Shown piece by piece: positions 63,573 to 64,000 of a stretch of 64,000 nt of DNA. Under the pieces are notes generated by a model. It worked only from the letters and a program-made list of their open reading frames with translations. It was not told where the DNA came from and did not search any database. Made by a program: the position numbers and the translations under genes. Each line of letters begins with the position of its first letter. The stretch's first letter is position 1. This DNA comes from Salinirubrum litoreum (lineage in GTDB: Archaea > Halobacteriota > Halobacteria > Halobacteriales > Haloferacaceae). The DNA lies in assembly GCF_020567425.1 (NCBI RefSeq), contig NZ_JAJCVJ010000002.1:1405068-1469067 (forward strand), read 5' to 3'.

Positions 63573-64000
63573 ATGCAGAACTCCGAGTCACACTCGATCC
63601 GAGGAGCCATCGACGCTGGTGCGCTCTACGACGTTCGTGCCGAGTTCGAACGGCTCGAACCGCCCGCACGCGGGTCACTCGACGATCCGGTGAATCCCAG
63701 TGAACTGCGCCTCCACCTTGATGACGGAATCGGTGAGGCGACGAGCGCGACGATCACCGTTCGGTGGTCGGTCACAGACGACTACAACGTCCACTACAGC
63801 GACGAACTGGATCGCATCCTCCGGTGGGACGTCCATCCACACGAGTACCCCGCTCCGGCCGGAGACCCCCACTACCACCCACCGCCGACGGCATCGAGCG
63901 ATGACGACGACGTCGAACCCTCCTGTATCAGGGTCACGGAGATCGTTCTCGTCGTGCGTGCCGTCCACCAGTTGTGGCGTGCTGGGTACGACACCGCGAG
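63573..64000 (+). CDS. 'HYHPPP' protein, copy 2 (3' end beyond window)
   Basis: Partial: about 142 codons from ATG 63573 (MQNSESHSIRGAIDAGALYD). It contains VRWSVTDDYNVHYSDELDRI and RWDVHPHEYPAPAGDPHYHP followed by PPT, then VTEIVLVVRAVHQLWRAGYD. The spacing of an aromatic-His strand, HP pair and HYHPPP loop before a C-terminal helix matches the protein at 56404-56838. It follows a winged-helix gene. It is possibly toxin-like; the function is unproven. Confidence 0.7.
   Translation, partial: MQNSESHSIRGAIDAGALYDVRAEFERLEPPARGSLDDPVNPSELRLHLDDGIGEATSATITVRWSVTDDYNVHYSDELDRILRWDVHPHEYPAPAGDPHYHPPPTASSDDDDVEPSCIRVTEIVLVVRAVHQLWRAGYDTA

Overview
The window is haloarchaeal chromosomal DNA (class Halobacteria, genus not determinable). 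The coding sequence is GC-rich, the predicted proteins are strongly acidic, starts are often leaderless with a TATA-like box about 25 bases upstream, and the families are typical of this group: TFB, HalOD1, DUF6498, AhbA-AhbB fusion, AglB/AglF/AglM, SWIM zinc fingers and IS1341-type tnpB elements.

Region 1 (1-16.1 kb) is mostly core genome. It holds two APC-type amino-acid permeases around an Lrp/AsnC regulator, a UspA-like protein, a DUF6498 membrane protein, an AhbA/AhbB-like siroheme decarboxylase fusion, a VapBC toxin-antitoxin pair, a HicB-like protein, small membrane proteins, an ArsR-like zinc-binding regulator, a large REC-PAS-GAF histidine kinase and a lipoprotein whose 3' end is occupied by a solo tnpB element (13.7-15.1 kb).

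Region 2 (16.1-41.2 kb) is a surface-glycan / protein N-glycosylation cluster. It encodes nucleotide-sugar supply (epimerase, AglF-like nucleotidyltransferase, AglM-like dehydrogenase), many GT4 and GT2 glycosyltransferases, two GT-C/GT39-like membrane transferases, two lipid-linked oligosaccharide flippases, two methyltransferases and an AglB/STT3-like oligosaccharyltransferase. Its middle (about 29.8-35.2 kb, plus 25.5-26.5 kb) is visibly richer in A+T and looks acquired by transfer.

Region 3 (41.2-64 kb) is an accessory island that starts at the 3' end of the aglM-like gene, a fragment of which is repeated 0.7 kb further on. It carries an RHH antitoxin with a nonsense-mutated RelE-like toxin, a primase-polymerase-like protein, many small hypothetical genes, SWIM and zinc-finger proteins, HalOD1, a tandemly duplicated secreted metzincin-like protease with thrombospondin-type-3 calcium repeats and lipoproteins, three related winged-helix proteins (one beside a PemK/MazF-like toxin interrupted by TAG), an ArdC-like metallopeptidase, two copies of a winged-helix plus 'HYHPPP' protein pair, a second tnpB element with a small overlapping upstream gene, a TFB, and a membrane protein.

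The most unusual signals are: (a) a short hairpin/palindrome with a conserved GCACC loop and covarying stems placed just upstream of five unrelated start codons in the island; (b) two different toxin genes each broken by one nonsense codon while their antitoxins are intact; (c) a metzincin-like protease pair with Arg at the usual third zinc-ligand position; (d) an STT3 protein lacking the canonical WWDYG motif; (e) the repeated wHTH/HYHPPP gene pair. No rRNA, tRNA or CRISPR array was seen.
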